Source of the DNA: an uncultured Pelagibacteraceae bacterium
Lineage (GTDB): Bacteria > Pseudomonadota > Alphaproteobacteria > Pelagibacterales > Pelagibacteraceae
Length of the DNA: 34,452 bases
Assembly (NCBI GenBank): GCA_902591845.1
Contig: CACJCG010000006.1
Span: 1 to 34,452 of the forward strand
Reading direction: 5' to 3'
The notes beneath the pieces were generated by a model. The model did no database searches and was not told where the DNA came from. It saw only the letters and a program-made list of their open reading frames with translations. A program made the position numbers and the translations under genes. Positions within the stretch are counted from its first letter, which is position 1, and every line of letters starts with the position of its first letter. Below, in pieces: positions 8,725 to 19,333 of this stretch.

Positions 8725-11568
8725 ATGCTTCTGGGAAACTATTTTCATAACATAAATAAAAATTATAAAAATTTTACTTTTTCAGGAATTTCATTTGACA
8801 CGAAGAGTATTAAAAAAAATAATATTTTTTTTGCAATCAAAGGAAATAGTATTGATGGTAATAAATTTATTCCTAAAGCAATTAAAAAAGGATCTAAAAT
8901 TATTGTAACCGAAAAAAAAACAAATCAATTCCAAAATGGAATTTTGTATATTTATACAAATAATGTAAGAAAATTATTAGCTGAAACTGCTTTTAAAATT
9001 TATAATAAAAAACCAAAAAATTTAATTGCAGTTACTGGTACAAACGGAAAATCATCAGTTGCAGATTTTTACTATCAAATATTAAAATTAAATAATAAAA
9101 AAGGTGCTTCAATTGGCACATTAGGTGTTAAATCAAAAAGTATTAATTTGAATTTATCTAATACTACAATAGATCCAATAAAATTGGCTAAAATATTGAG
9201 CAAGTTAAAAAATCAAAAAATAGAAAATGTAATTATGGAAGCATCAAGCCATGGTTTAAAGCAAAATAGATTAGATGGTTTAAAGTTTAATTCAGGTATA
9301 TTTACAAATCTATCCCAGGATCATCTTGATTATCATAAAAATTTAAAAAACTATTTAAATGCAAAACTTTATTTATTTGAAAACCTAATCTCAAAAAGAG
9401 GAAATGTAATTACAGATCAATTAATACCAGAGTTTAAAAACATAAAAAAAATTGCAATTAATAAGAAATTAAAATTGCATACACTTAATGATGAGAAAAA
9501 TAATCTTGAGCTTTTATCTCATAATTTTAAAGGAGAGGATCAATTCCTTAGAATTAAATTAAATAACTCAATAAGGGATATAAATTTAAATTTAATTGGA
9601 AAAATACAATTAAAAAATGTTTTGATGGCAATAATTGCAGCAAAATATAGCGGTGTTAGTTTAAATAAAATTTTAAATACAATTCCAAAATTGATACCAG
9701 TTGAAGGAAGATTTGAAAAAATAGGTAAAATTAAAAATCAATCAAAAGTAATTCTCGATTATGCTCATACGCCCGATGCTTTAAAAACGTGTCTTTTAAA
9801 TCTTAGAGAACAATTTCCTAATAAAGCACTCACAGTGCTATTCGGTTGTGGCGGAAATAGAGATCAAAATAAAAGATCAAAAATGGGGAAAATAGCTAGT
9901 GATTTTGCAGATAGTATCATTCTTACAAATGATAACCCTAGATTTGAAAATCCTCAAAAAATAAGAAGAGATATAAAAAAAGGTATTAAAAAAAAAAGAA
10001 TTACTGAAATTGCTAATAGAGAAATAGCAATAAAACAAGCTATTCATAATTTGAATTCAGGTGATATTTTGTTGGTTGCTGGAAAGGGTCATGAGAAAAC
10101 ACAAGATATTGGAAATAAGAAAATCATCTTTTCAGATAGAAAAATAATTTTAAATGCTATTAAGAGTAAAAATAATAATTTATCAAATAATTTAAAATTA
10201 AATGTGGTTAAAGAGGCAGTTAAAATTAAAAAATTATCTCTCTTCACATCTTTAAAAACAGCAAGAATTAATTCTAAAGAAGTTACTAAAAACGATATTT
10301 TTTTTGCTATTAGAGGAAAAAAAAATGACGGCAATAAATATGTTGCACAATCATTTAAGAGAAAAGCATCGTTAGCTGTAGTAAATAAAATCCAAAATAA
10401 ATTAAATAAGAGTCGTCAGATTAAAGTAAAAAATACTTTAAAATTCCTAACAGATATTTCAAAAACTTTTAGAAAAAGCATTGATACAAATATTGTAGCT
10501 ATTACAGGTAGTTGTGGCAAAACTACACTTAAAGAATTGCTAGGTAATGTATTAAGTAAAATTTCAAAAGTAAGTATTTCTCCAAAATCTTATAATAATA
10601 AATTTGGAGTCCCTTTGAGTCTTTTTAATTTAAAACAAAATGATGAATTTGGAATTTTAGAAGTTGGAATGGATAAAAAAGGTGAAATTGATTATTTATC
10701 AAAAATAATAGAACCAGATGTTGGAGTAATAACAAATATAAATTATGCACATGCTAAAAATTTTAAAAATATTAAAGAAATTGCTTTGGCAAAATCTGAA
10801 ATTATTAACAATATAAAACCCAATGGTTATGTTGTATTGAATGCAGATGATAGTTTTTTTCAATTACATAAAAAAATTGCTAAAGAAAAGAAAATTAAAA
10901 TTATTTCTTTTGGGATAAAAAGTCAGAAAGCAGACATTAAATTAATTAACACAAAGGCTTTTGGAAAAAAATTTAAAATTAATGTTAGATTAAATAATAA
11001 AAAAAAGCATTTCATATTATCAAACGATTTTCAAAACAATATATACAATACACTTACTGCTTTAGCAGTTATTAGTAATTATAAAAATATATTTAAATTA
11101 AATGAAAATATTTTTCTCAATTTCAAAATTCCCGGGGGAAGAGGGGACCACTCTGTAGTAAAAATTGATAATAAAAAAATTAATTTAATTGATCAAAGTT
11201 ATAATTCAAATCCTTTATCATTAAAATCAGCAATAAAAAATTTTGACAAAATAAACTCAAAAAAATCAAATAAATATTTATTAATTGGTGATATGTTAGA
11301 GCTCGGTAGTCATTCTAAAAAACTTCATAGATCTATTGCTCCAATAATTAATCGAACCAAGATACACAAGGTATTTGTCAAAGGTAAAATGGCATCTATA
11401 ATATTTGCAAGTATTTCAAAAACCAAAAAAGGCAGGATTTTATTAAACAAATCTCAAATTATTGAATTGATTAGAAAAGATTTAAATAACAATGATTATT
11501 TAATGATTAAAGCCTCACTTAGGACAGGATTCAACGACATAGTAAAAGATCTGAAAGGATTGCATTAA
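8725..11568 (+). CDS. murE-murF: Fused MurE (UDP-MurNAc-tripeptide ligase) - MurF (UDP-MurNAc-pentapeptide ligase)
   Basis: 947-aa ORF with two complete Mur-ligase modules: TGTNGKSS and DNPR (meso-DAP motif) in the N half; ITGSCGKTTLKELLG and LIDQSYNSNPLSLKSA in the C half. No internal stop. Confidence 0.93.
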   Translation: MLLGNYFHNINKNYKNFTFSGISFDTKSIKKNNIFFAIKGNSIDGNKFIPKAIKKGSKIIVTEKKTNQFQNGILYIYTNNVRKLLAETAFKIYNKKPKNLIAVTGTNGKSSVADFYYQILKLNNKKGASIGTLGVKSKSINLNLSNTTIDPIKLAKILSKLKNQKIENVIMEASSHGLKQNRLDGLKFNSGIFTNLSQDHLDYHKNLKNYLNAKLYLFENLISKRGNVITDQLIPEFKNIKKIAINKKLKLHTLNDEKNNLELLSHNFKGEDQFLRIKLNNSIRDINLNLIGKIQLKNVLMAIIAAKYSGVSLNKILNTIPKLIPVEGRFEKIGKIKNQSKVILDYAHTPDALKTCLLNLREQFPNKALTVLFGCGGNRDQNKRSKMGKIASDFADSIILTNDNPRFENPQKIRRDIKKGIKKKRITEIANREIAIKQAIHNLNSGDILLVAGKGHEKTQDIGNKKIIFSDRKIILNAIKSKNNNLSNNLKLNVVKEAVKIKKLSLFTSLKTARINSKEVTKNDIFFAIRGKKNDGNKYVAQSFKRKASLAVVNKIQNKLNKSRQIKVKNTLKFLTDISKTFRKSIDTNIVAITGSCGKTTLKELLGNVLSKISKVSISPKSYNNKFGVPLSLFNLKQNDEFGILEVGMDKKGEIDYLSKIIEPDVGVITNINYAHAKNFKNIKEIALAKSEIINNIKPNGYVVLNADDSFFQLHKKIAKEKKIKIISFGIKSQKADIKLINTKAFGKKFKINVRLNNKKKHFILSNDFQNNIYNTLTALAVISNYKNIFKLNENIFLNFKIPGGRGDHSVVKIDNKKINLIDQSYNSNPLSLKSAIKNFDKINSKKSNKYLLIGDMLELGSHSKKLHRSIAPIINRTKIHKVFVKGKMASIIFASISKTKKGRILLNKSQIIELIRKDLNNNDYLMIKASLRTGFNDIVKDLKGLH

Positions 11569-12654
11569 ATGCTTTATCAATTTTTATTGAATTTTGTTGA
11601 TACCTTTGGTTTTTTAAATGTATTTAAATATTTAACTTTTAGAACAGGTTTATCTTTTTTTACCTCATTGGTTATTGTGCTGATTATTGGAGGTCCTTTT
11701 ATTAAATTTTTTTCAAAACAAAAAATTTTAAATCCAATCCGGGATGATGGACCTGAAGATCATATAGTTAAAAAAATTGGTACACCAACAATGGGAGGTT
11801 TAATAATTTTATTCGGCTTATTAGTATCAGTAATATTTTGGGCAGATTTATCAAATATCAATATTTTATTTTGTATCTACATAGCAATTACTTTTGGTTT
11901 ATTGGGAGCATATGATGACTTTAAGAAGATTAAATATAGCAATTCATCTGGAATTTCTTCAAAGTTTAAAATAACCTCACAAATAATATTAGCAATTATT
12001 GGAGTAAGTTTTTTCGTTTATTTAAACGATTATCAAGATTTAAATAATTTATATTTTCCATTTTTTAAAAATTTAATCATAAACCTTGGATGGTTTTTTA
12101 TACCGTTTGCTATATTCGTAATCATAGGTTCATCTAATGCTGTTAACCTTACGGATGGATTAGATGGTCTGGCAACAGTGCCTGTAATATTAGTTGCAGC
12201 ATGTTTTGCTTTTATAAGTTATGTTACTGGAAACATAGTATTTTCAAATTATTTACAAATACCCTACATAGAAGGAACTGGTGAAGTATCAATTTTTTGT
12301 GGTGCAATTATTGGCTCTTGTTTAGGTTTCTTATGGTTTAATGCTCCACCTGCTAAAATTTTTATGGGTGACACAGGCTCATTATCTCTTGGAGGATCTT
12401 TAGGTGCAGTAGGAATTATCACAAAGCATGAAATTGTTTTAGCTATTACTGGTGGTCTTTTTGTACTAGAGGCAGTTTCAGTAATGGTTCAGGTAATTTC
12501 GTTTAAACTTACAGGAAAAAGAATTTTTAAAATGGCACCTATTCATCATCATTTTGAGAAAAAAGGATGGCCAGAGTCTACAGTTGTGATTAGGTTTTGG
12601 ATTATCTCTATCATTTTAGCAATGATTGGTTTAGCTACCTTAAAATTAAGATAA
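11569..12654 (+). CDS. mraY: Phospho-MurNAc-pentapeptide transferase
   Basis: TPTMGGLII, GAYDDFKK, NAVNLTDGLDGLA, FMGDTGSLSLGG, MAPIHHHFEKKGWPE. Confidence 0.98.
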   Translation: MLYQFLLNFVDTFGFLNVFKYLTFRTGLSFFTSLVIVLIIGGPFIKFFSKQKILNPIRDDGPEDHIVKKIGTPTMGGLIILFGLLVSVIFWADLSNINILFCIYIAITFGLLGAYDDFKKIKYSNSSGISSKFKITSQIILAIIGVSFFVYLNDYQDLNNLYFPFFKNLIINLGWFFIPFAIFVIIGSSNAVNLTDGLDGLATVPVILVAACFAFISYVTGNIVFSNYLQIPYIEGTGEVSIFCGAIIGSCLGFLWFNAPPAKIFMGDTGSLSLGGSLGAVGIITKHEIVLAITGGLFVLEAVSVMVQVISFKLTGKRIFKMAPIHHHFEKKGWPESTVVIRFWIISIILAMIGLATLKLR

Positions 12655-13952
12655 TGAAAATATTTAATAATATTTTTTTAAGAAAAAAAATATTAATTTA
12701 TGGTTTAGGAAAGAGTGGCATTTCATCTTATAAGTTTTTAAAAAACAAGTCTGATGTATATTTGTTTGATGACAATCAAAAAATTAAATTAAAACTTAAA
12801 AAAAAAATAATTAGATTTGAACAAATTCAAAAAATAAATTTTGATAGAATTATTATTAGTCCTGGAATTGATATTTCAAATTGCAAATTATCAAAATTTT
12901 TAAAGAAAAATTTAAAAAAAATTCATACCGACTTAGATGTGTTGTTTTCATTTTATAACAATGAAAGTATTACAATTACGGGAACTAACGGTAAATCTAC
13001 AACTGCAAAAATTTTACATGATGCTTTAATCGATCAAAAAAGGGACTCAAGACTTATTGGAAATATTGGTAATCCAGCATTATCAGAAAAAAATATTACA
13101 AAAAAAACAATCTTTGTAATTGAGGCTTCGTCTTATCAGCTAGATTACAGTAGCATATTTAGATCAAAATATGCGTTAATTTTAAACATAACTGCAGACC
13201 ACATTGAGAGACATAAAAGTTTAAAGAATTATGTAAATACAAAATTTAAATTATTAAAATCTCAAATAAGAGGATCTTTTGCATATGTAAAAAAAGAGGA
13301 TGAATTAATAACTAAAAAATTAAATAAAAATAAATATAGTTCAAAAATCTATAGAGTACAGACCTCAAGTATAGATAAAAAGTTTAATAAAATTACTAAT
13401 AAATATTTTATATCTGATGGTAATAAAGAAAATTTATCATTTATATTAAAAATTGCTCCAAGATTAAAACTTAATTATAAAAAATTAATTAAAACCATTA
13501 ATAAATTTAAAGGTCTAGATTTCAGACAACAAATTATATTTGATAAAAAAAATCTCACAATAATTAACGACTCAAAATCTACAAGCTTTGCTTCCTCGGA
13601 AAATATATTAAAAAATTTAAATTATGCATATTGGATCTTAGGAGGAGTTCCCAAAAAAGGAGATAAATTCAAACTATCAAAAATAAAGTGTAAAAATATC
13701 AAAGCTTATATTTTTGGATCACATAATAAAAAATTTATAAAAATTTTAAAAAATAGATTAAAAATTAAAAATTTTAAAAATTTAAAAGAAACCCTTAAAG
13801 TTATTTTTTCAGAAATTAATATTCAACAAACTAAAAAAAATATTATTTTTTTCAGTCCAGCTGGAGCTTCATTTGATAGTTTTAAAAATTTTGAAGATAG
13901 AGGACATTATTTTAATCAAATAATTAAAAAGTATATAAATGCAAAGCGATAG
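12654..13952 (+). CDS. murD: UDP-MurNAc-L-Ala--D-Glu ligase
   Basis: In-frame ATG overlapping the mraY stop (TAATG); KILIYGLGKSGISS, SPGIDIS, TITGTNGKST, NDSKSTSFASS. The listed ORF starts upstream at 12597. Confidence 0.95.
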   Translation: MKIFNNIFLRKKILIYGLGKSGISSYKFLKNKSDVYLFDDNQKIKLKLKKKIIRFEQIQKINFDRIIISPGIDISNCKLSKFLKKNLKKIHTDLDVLFSFYNNESITITGTNGKSTTAKILHDALIDQKRDSRLIGNIGNPALSEKNITKKTIFVIEASSYQLDYSSIFRSKYALILNITADHIERHKSLKNYVNTKFKLLKSQIRGSFAYVKKEDELITKKLNKNKYSSKIYRVQTSSIDKKFNKITNKYFISDGNKENLSFILKIAPRLKLNYKKLIKTINKFKGLDFRQQIIFDKKNLTIINDSKSTSFASSENILKNLNYAYWILGGVPKKGDKFKLSKIKCKNIKAYIFGSHNKKFIKILKNRLKIKNFKNLKETLKVIFSEINIQQTKKNIIFFSPAGASFDSFKNFEDRGHYFNQIIKKYINAKR

Positions 13953-15060
13953 TATTGTTTACAAATTTTATTATCAATGGTGGAAAAACATAGATAAATC
14001 TATTTTTTTACTAATAAGTTTATTATTTATTATTGGATTATTTTTTTCTTTAGTTTCAACTTCTCTAATAGCCTCTGATAAGTTAGATACCAACAGTTAT
14101 TTCTTCTTTTTTAAACATTTAATTTATGTGTTAATTGGAATATCTCTTATTTTTATATTTTCCTCTTTAAATTCAGATCAATTATATAAATACTCTATTT
14201 TTCTTTTTTTCATTTCACTTATTTCTTTATTTTTGGTGCCATTCGTTGGTGTTGAAGTTAAAGGTTCTAAAAGATGGATAGACTTATTTTTTTTACCAAG
14301 ATTTCAACCCATAGAGGTTCTAAAACCATTTTTGGTAATAATTTTAGCAACTATTTTATGTGATATTAGATCAAATATTTTATTTAAGTATTTGATATCT
14401 ATTATTTTGATATCTATCATCTCTTTATTTTTAATAGCTCAACCAGATATTGGCCAAACTTTATTAGTGGTATTTTCTTGGGCAGTTCTAATCTTCACTT
14501 CAGGAATTAATATATACATTCTTTTGGCGATAATTTTTATTGGCGCATTTTTGCTTTCTTATCTAATTATTTTTGTACCTAAGTTTGATTATATCCAAGG
14601 ACGAATATTTTCTTTTTTTAACAGAGAAACAGGTAATCATAATTTCCAATCCGATAAAGCATTAGAGTCAATTACAAGCGGAGGCTTCTTTGGAAAAGGT
14701 ATAGGTGAAGGAGTTCTTAAAAATAGGGTTCCCGAAGCCCATACTGACTATATTATTTCCGTAATTTCTGAAGAGTTTGGTGTTGTTGCCATAATGTTAA
14801 TATTATTATTGTTCTTGATCTTAATTTATATGATTTTTAAAAAAATAAGTTTTGAAACAAATGATAAAGTTAAACTTATTTTAATTGGATCTATAAGTTT
14901 AATATTAATGCAGGCCACTATTCACATTGGCGTAAATATAAGATTATTTCCAACTACTGGAATGACATTACCTTTTTTAAGTTATGGTGGTTCATCAATA
15001 ATAAGCACATCAATATTGGCTGGAATAATTTTAAATTTAACAAAAAGAAAAATAAGCTAA
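13939..15060 (+). CDS. ftsW: SEDS-family peptidoglycan polymerase FtsW
   Basis: Multi-TM; VKGSKRWIDLFFLPRFQPIEVLKPF; QPDIGQTLLV; AHTDYIISVISEEFG; TGMTLPFLSYGGSSI. Confidence 0.96.
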   Translation: MQSDSIVYKFYYQWWKNIDKSIFLLISLLFIIGLFFSLVSTSLIASDKLDTNSYFFFFKHLIYVLIGISLIFIFSSLNSDQLYKYSIFLFFISLISLFLVPFVGVEVKGSKRWIDLFFLPRFQPIEVLKPFLVIILATILCDIRSNILFKYLISIILISIISLFLIAQPDIGQTLLVVFSWAVLIFTSGINIYILLAIIFIGAFLLSYLIIFVPKFDYIQGRIFSFFNRETGNHNFQSDKALESITSGGFFGKGIGEGVLKNRVPEAHTDYIISVISEEFGVVAIMLILLLFLILIYMIFKKISFETNDKVKLILIGSISLILMQATIHIGVNIRLFPTTGMTLPFLSYGGSSIISTSILAGIILNLTKRKIS

Positions 15061-15063
15061 ATA

Positions 15064-16128
15064 ATGACAAAAAAAATTTTTATATCTACAGGTGGTTCAG
15101 GAGGACATGTGATACCAGCTATTACAATTTATAATCATTTAAAGAATATACATGAAGTTTTGATTTCTACCGATGTTAGGGGTCTTACTTATTTAGATCA
15201 GAATTATAATGCAGTAGTAATCAACACACCCAAATTAAATAATTTTTTATTAATCCCTTTTTCATTTATAAAAATCTTATTTCTAACCACTAAATCTCTT
15301 TTTATTTTAAAAAAAAATAATATTTCAATTTTAATTTCGACAGGAGGCTATATGTCTTTGCCGTTATGTTTAGCGGCAAAAATACTAGGTATTAAAATTT
15401 TTTTAATTGAGCCAAATATGGTCCTTGGAAGAGCAAATAAATTTTTTTTAAATTTTTCAAGAAAATTAATATGTTATTCAAAAAATTTAATTAATTTACC
15501 ATCTGGATTTAATCAAAAATTAACTACTATTAAACCCTTGATAAGAAAAGAATATTATGGAACCAGTACGTATCAAAAAAATGATAATTTATTCACAATT
15601 ATAATAATAGGGGGGAGTCAAGGTGCAAAAATCTTTGATGAGCTTTTAAATAAAGTTTTTGTAAGTATAGCAAAACAAGTTTCTATAAAAATTATTCATC
15701 AAACAAGTGAGAAAAATATTGAATTTTTAAAAAATTTTTATTCTCAAAATAATATTGAAAGTAGTGTTTTCAGTTTTGATCACAATCTTAATGAAGTTTT
15801 AAAACAGGGAGATTTATGCATAACAAGAGCAGGTGCCTCAAGTTTAGCCGAACTATCCATATTGAATATTCCATTTGTAGCAATACCACTTCCGTCATCA
15901 AAAGATAATCATCAGTATGAAAATGCTAAATACTACAAGGAACAGGGTTGTTGTTGGATAATTGATCAAAAAAATTTTGATGACCAAAAATTTGAGAAAT
16001 TTTTACTGGAATTGATAAATAAAAGTCAGGATTACATGACAAAAAAAAACAATTTACAGAAATTAAATTATCAAAATACATGGAATAATGTTAATCAAAA
16101 AATATTAAAAATTATTAATGAAAATTAA
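15064..16128 (+). CDS. murG: Undecaprenyl-PP-MurNAc-pentapeptide GlcNAc transferase
   Basis: STGGSGGHVIPAITI; STGGYMSLPLCLAAKILGI; IIGGSQGAKIFDELL; TRAGASSLAELSILNIPFVAIPLPSSKDNHQYENA. Confidence 0.97.
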   Translation: MTKKIFISTGGSGGHVIPAITIYNHLKNIHEVLISTDVRGLTYLDQNYNAVVINTPKLNNFLLIPFSFIKILFLTTKSLFILKKNNISILISTGGYMSLPLCLAAKILGIKIFLIEPNMVLGRANKFFLNFSRKLICYSKNLINLPSGFNQKLTTIKPLIRKEYYGTSTYQKNDNLFTIIIIGGSQGAKIFDELLNKVFVSIAKQVSIKIIHQTSEKNIEFLKNFYSQNNIESSVFSFDHNLNEVLKQGDLCITRAGASSLAELSILNIPFVAIPLPSSKDNHQYENAKYYKEQGCCWIIDQKNFDDQKFEKFLLELINKSQDYMTKKNNLQKLNYQNTWNNVNQKILKIINEN

Positions 16129-17512
16129 ACTAGCAAAAACAGAACTGATACATTTCGTTGGAATAGGCGGAATAGGCATGAGTGGCTTAGCACTAATAAT
16201 GAAAGGTAAAGGTTTTAAAGTTCAAGGAAGCGATATAGTAAATAATAAAAATATTGAAAGATTAAGAAAAGAAAAAATAAAAGTTTTCATTGGACATAAG
16301 AAACAAAATATACAAAAGGGGACTATCCTAGTTATATCTTCAGCTATTAAAAAAAATAATCCGGAGCTTGCCGCGGCTAAAAAAAAACAATTGCCCATTT
16401 ATAAAAGAGGAGAAATGCTTGCGAATATTGTTTCTTTAACAAAAAATATTGTGGTAGTTGGATCACACGGTAAAACCACAACAACATCTTTGATAGCATC
16501 TATATTTCAAGAAACAAAAATTGATCCTACAATAATCAATGGTGGAGTAATTAATTCAATTAATAATTCTGCAAAACTTGGGAAAAGTGATTGGTCTATA
16601 CTTGAAGCAGACGAGTCTGACGGAAGTTTTGTTTTCATACCACCAACATATTCAATCATAACAAATATTGATCGGGAGCATATGGATTATTATGGTACTA
16701 TGGACAAATTAAACAAATATTTTGAAAATTTTGTTAATAAAGTTCCTTCATTTGGAAAATCATTTATTTGCTTAGATGACAAAAATAACAAAAATCTAAT
16801 TAAAAACATCAAAAACAAAAACTTCTATACTTATGGTTTAGATCTAAAATCAAATTTTTGTATAAAAAATATAAAACAATTTAAAGAATTCTCTGAGTTT
16901 GACTTAAGTATAAAATTACCTAATAAAAAAAATCAATTAATTAAAAAATTCAAAATTCCTTTATTAGGAACTCATAATATTAAAAATTCTGTAGCTGCAG
17001 CAGCATTAGCGTTAACGGTAGGTCTTCCAATAAATAATATAAAAAAAGGACTTAAAAATTTTAAAGGGGTTCAAAGAAGATTTAATAAAATTTTTAATTT
17101 TAATAATGTAAATTTTTATGATGATTATGCCCACCATCCTACAGAAATCACAGAAGTACTGGATAGTGTAAAAAATGTTTATAAAGATTTTGAAAAGATA
17201 TGTATTTTCCAACCACACAGAATATCAAGATTAAAAGATTTAAAAAAAGAATTTACCTTTGCTTTTAAAAATGCAGATAAAGTTATTTTGTTTCCAATTT
17301 ATACTGCTGGAGAAAAAATAAAACTTGGATTTACTTACATAAATTTTGCGAAACAAATAATTAAAAATTCAAAAGTTCAGCTATTTTTAGTGAAAGATAA
17401 ATTCCAATTAGCAAAATTTATTAAAGCAAATATATATGGAAAAAAAATTGTTATAGGAATGGGCGCAGGGACTATCTCAAGCTGGATGCGAGAATTACCT
17501 AAATTGTTATGA
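16118..17512 (+). CDS. murC: UDP-N-acetylmuramate--L-alanine ligase
   Basis: IHFVGIGGIGMSGLA; VVGSHGKTTTTSLI; LEADESDGSF; YDDYAHHPTEI; FQPHRISRL. Confidence 0.98.
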   Translation: MKIKLAKTELIHFVGIGGIGMSGLALIMKGKGFKVQGSDIVNNKNIERLRKEKIKVFIGHKKQNIQKGTILVISSAIKKNNPELAAAKKKQLPIYKRGEMLANIVSLTKNIVVVGSHGKTTTTSLIASIFQETKIDPTIINGGVINSINNSAKLGKSDWSILEADESDGSFVFIPPTYSIITNIDREHMDYYGTMDKLNKYFENFVNKVPSFGKSFICLDDKNNKNLIKNIKNKNFYTYGLDLKSNFCIKNIKQFKEFSEFDLSIKLPNKKNQLIKKFKIPLLGTHNIKNSVAAAALALTVGLPINNIKKGLKNFKGVQRRFNKIFNFNNVNFYDDYAHHPTEITEVLDSVKNVYKDFEKICIFQPHRISRLKDLKKEFTFAFKNADKVILFPIYTAGEKIKLGFTYINFAKQIIKNSKVQLFLVKDKFQLAKFIKANIYGKKIVIGMGAGTISSWMRELPKLL

Positions 17513-18417
17513 AGAAAATTGATTTAAAAGATTTGATTCCAGAATTTGCTAATAATTTAAAGTTAGATTATGATTTAAAAAGAAAAAATTGGTTTAATAT
17601 AGGTGGAAAAACAAAAGCTTTCTACAAAGCAGATTGTTTGAAAGAATTAATTAAATTTCTTAAAAAAATTCAAAATCAAGAAAAAATATTTATATTAGGA
17701 GCTGGCTCAAATACATTAATTACAGATAAAAAATTTAATGGTGTAGTAATTAAGCTTTCAAATAATTTTAATAATATTTCTCTGCTTAATAACGAAATTA
17801 TCATAGCCGGAAGTGCTGTTACTGACAAATCATTATCCGATTTTGCAATGCAGAATAGTTTAGGTGGTTTTGAATTTTTGTCTTGTATACCAGGAACTGT
17901 AGGTGGTGGAATCAAAATGAATGCGGGGTGTTTTGAAAGAGAGTTCAAAGATATTTTAGTTTCCATTCAGGCTATAGATAAATACGGACAAGTTATAACT
18001 ATTCCCGCTAAGCAAATAAATTTCAAATACAGAGGAAGTAGTTTGCCAGGGGATCTTATTTTTTTAAGTGCATCTTTTAAAGGATTTTCTAAAAATAAAG
18101 TTTTAATTCAGAATGAAATGAAAATGCTTAAATTAAGAAAAGAAAGATCCCAACCAACTAGAATTAAAACAAGTGGAAGTACATTTAAAAACCCTATAAA
18201 CCAATCAGATAAGAAAGTTTGGCAATTAATAAAAGAATCTGTTCCACTTGAAAAATCTTTTGGAGATGCATCAATTTCCAAAAAACACTGTAATTTTTTT
18301 GTAAACAAAGGTAGTGCTAAGTTTGAAGATATGAAAAAATTAATAAATTTTGTATCTGATAGTGTATTTAAAAAGACAGGTATTAAATTAGAAACTGAAA
18401 TACAAATATTAGAATAA
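17509..18417 (+). CDS. murB: UDP-N-acetylenolpyruvoylglucosamine reductase
   Basis: NWFNIGGKTKAFYK; LGAGSNTLI; LSCIPGTVGGGIKMNAGCF; KTSGSTFKNP. Confidence 0.97.
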   Translation: MKKIDLKDLIPEFANNLKLDYDLKRKNWFNIGGKTKAFYKADCLKELIKFLKKIQNQEKIFILGAGSNTLITDKKFNGVVIKLSNNFNNISLLNNEIIIAGSAVTDKSLSDFAMQNSLGGFEFLSCIPGTVGGGIKMNAGCFEREFKDILVSIQAIDKYGQVITIPAKQINFKYRGSSLPGDLIFLSASFKGFSKNKVLIQNEMKMLKLRKERSQPTRIKTSGSTFKNPINQSDKKVWQLIKESVPLEKSFGDASISKKHCNFFVNKGSAKFEDMKKLINFVSDSVFKKTGIKLETEIQILE

Positions 18418-18418
18418 A

Positions 18419-19333
18419 TTGAAAAAAAAAATACTTATACTTTCAGGTGGAATTTCAAAAGAGCGATTGATCAGTCTTGATACTGGATTTCAAGTAGCTA
18501 AAGAATTAAAAAAAAATGGTTATAAAGTTAAAATAGTTGAGCCAGACAATAGTTTAAAAAAAATTATTAAAGAATTTAGGCCCAAAGTTATATTTAATGC
18601 ATTGCATGGTCAATTCGGAGAAGATGGTTATATACAGACAATTTTAGAAAACTTCGGTATTCCTTACACACATTCTGGAGTTATTGCTTCCTCAATTGCA
18701 ATGGATAAGGAAATTTCAAAAAAACTATTTATTAAACACAAAATAAATACCCCAAAATATTTTACATATTCATTTGATTTAAAAAAAAGTTATTTGTTAA
18801 AAAAAATCGAAAAAAAACTTAAATTTCCAGTAGTAATAAAACCATTAAATGAGGGATCAAGTGTAAATGTTTATATCTGTAATAAAAAAAATATATTTAA
18901 AATTTTAAATACTCTTAAAAACTATAAAAAAATCATGATTGAGGAATTTATAGGTGGAAGAGAGATTCAAGTTGCAATTATGGGTAATAGAAAATTGGGG
19001 GCTATAGAGCTTAAGCCAAAGAGAAAATTTTATGATTATCAGGCTAAATACAACTCTAATGCAAAAACTGAACACGTAATTCCAGTAAATTTAGAAAAAG
19101 AAAAATTAAATCAAATAACGAATATGGCTTATAAAGCTCATAAAGTAATTGGATGCAGCGGTGTTACTAGATCTGATTTCAAATATTTTAAAAATAAATT
19201 TTATTTATTAGAAATAAATACTCAACCAGGAATGACTAAATTATCTTTAGTGCCTGAGATTGCGGCTTATAAAGGGATTGGATTTAAAGATTTAATAGAG
19301 TGGATTTTAAAAGATGCAACAAAGAAAAAGTAA
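18419..19333 (+). CDS. ddl: D-alanine--D-alanine ligase (TTG start)
   Basis: ILSGGISKERLISLDTG; ALHGQFGEDGYIQ; GIPYTHSGVIASSIAMDKEISK; VIKPLNEGSSVNV; LEINTQPGMT. Confidence 0.96.
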   Translation: MKKKILILSGGISKERLISLDTGFQVAKELKKNGYKVKIVEPDNSLKKIIKEFRPKVIFNALHGQFGEDGYIQTILENFGIPYTHSGVIASSIAMDKEISKKLFIKHKINTPKYFTYSFDLKKSYLLKKIEKKLKFPVVIKPLNEGSSVNVYICNKKNIFKILNTLKNYKKIMIEEFIGGREIQVAIMGNRKLGAIELKPKRKFYDYQAKYNSNAKTEHVIPVNLEKEKLNQITNMAYKAHKVIGCSGVTRSDFKYFKNKFYLLEINTQPGMTKLSLVPEIAAYKGIGFKDLIEWILKDATKKK

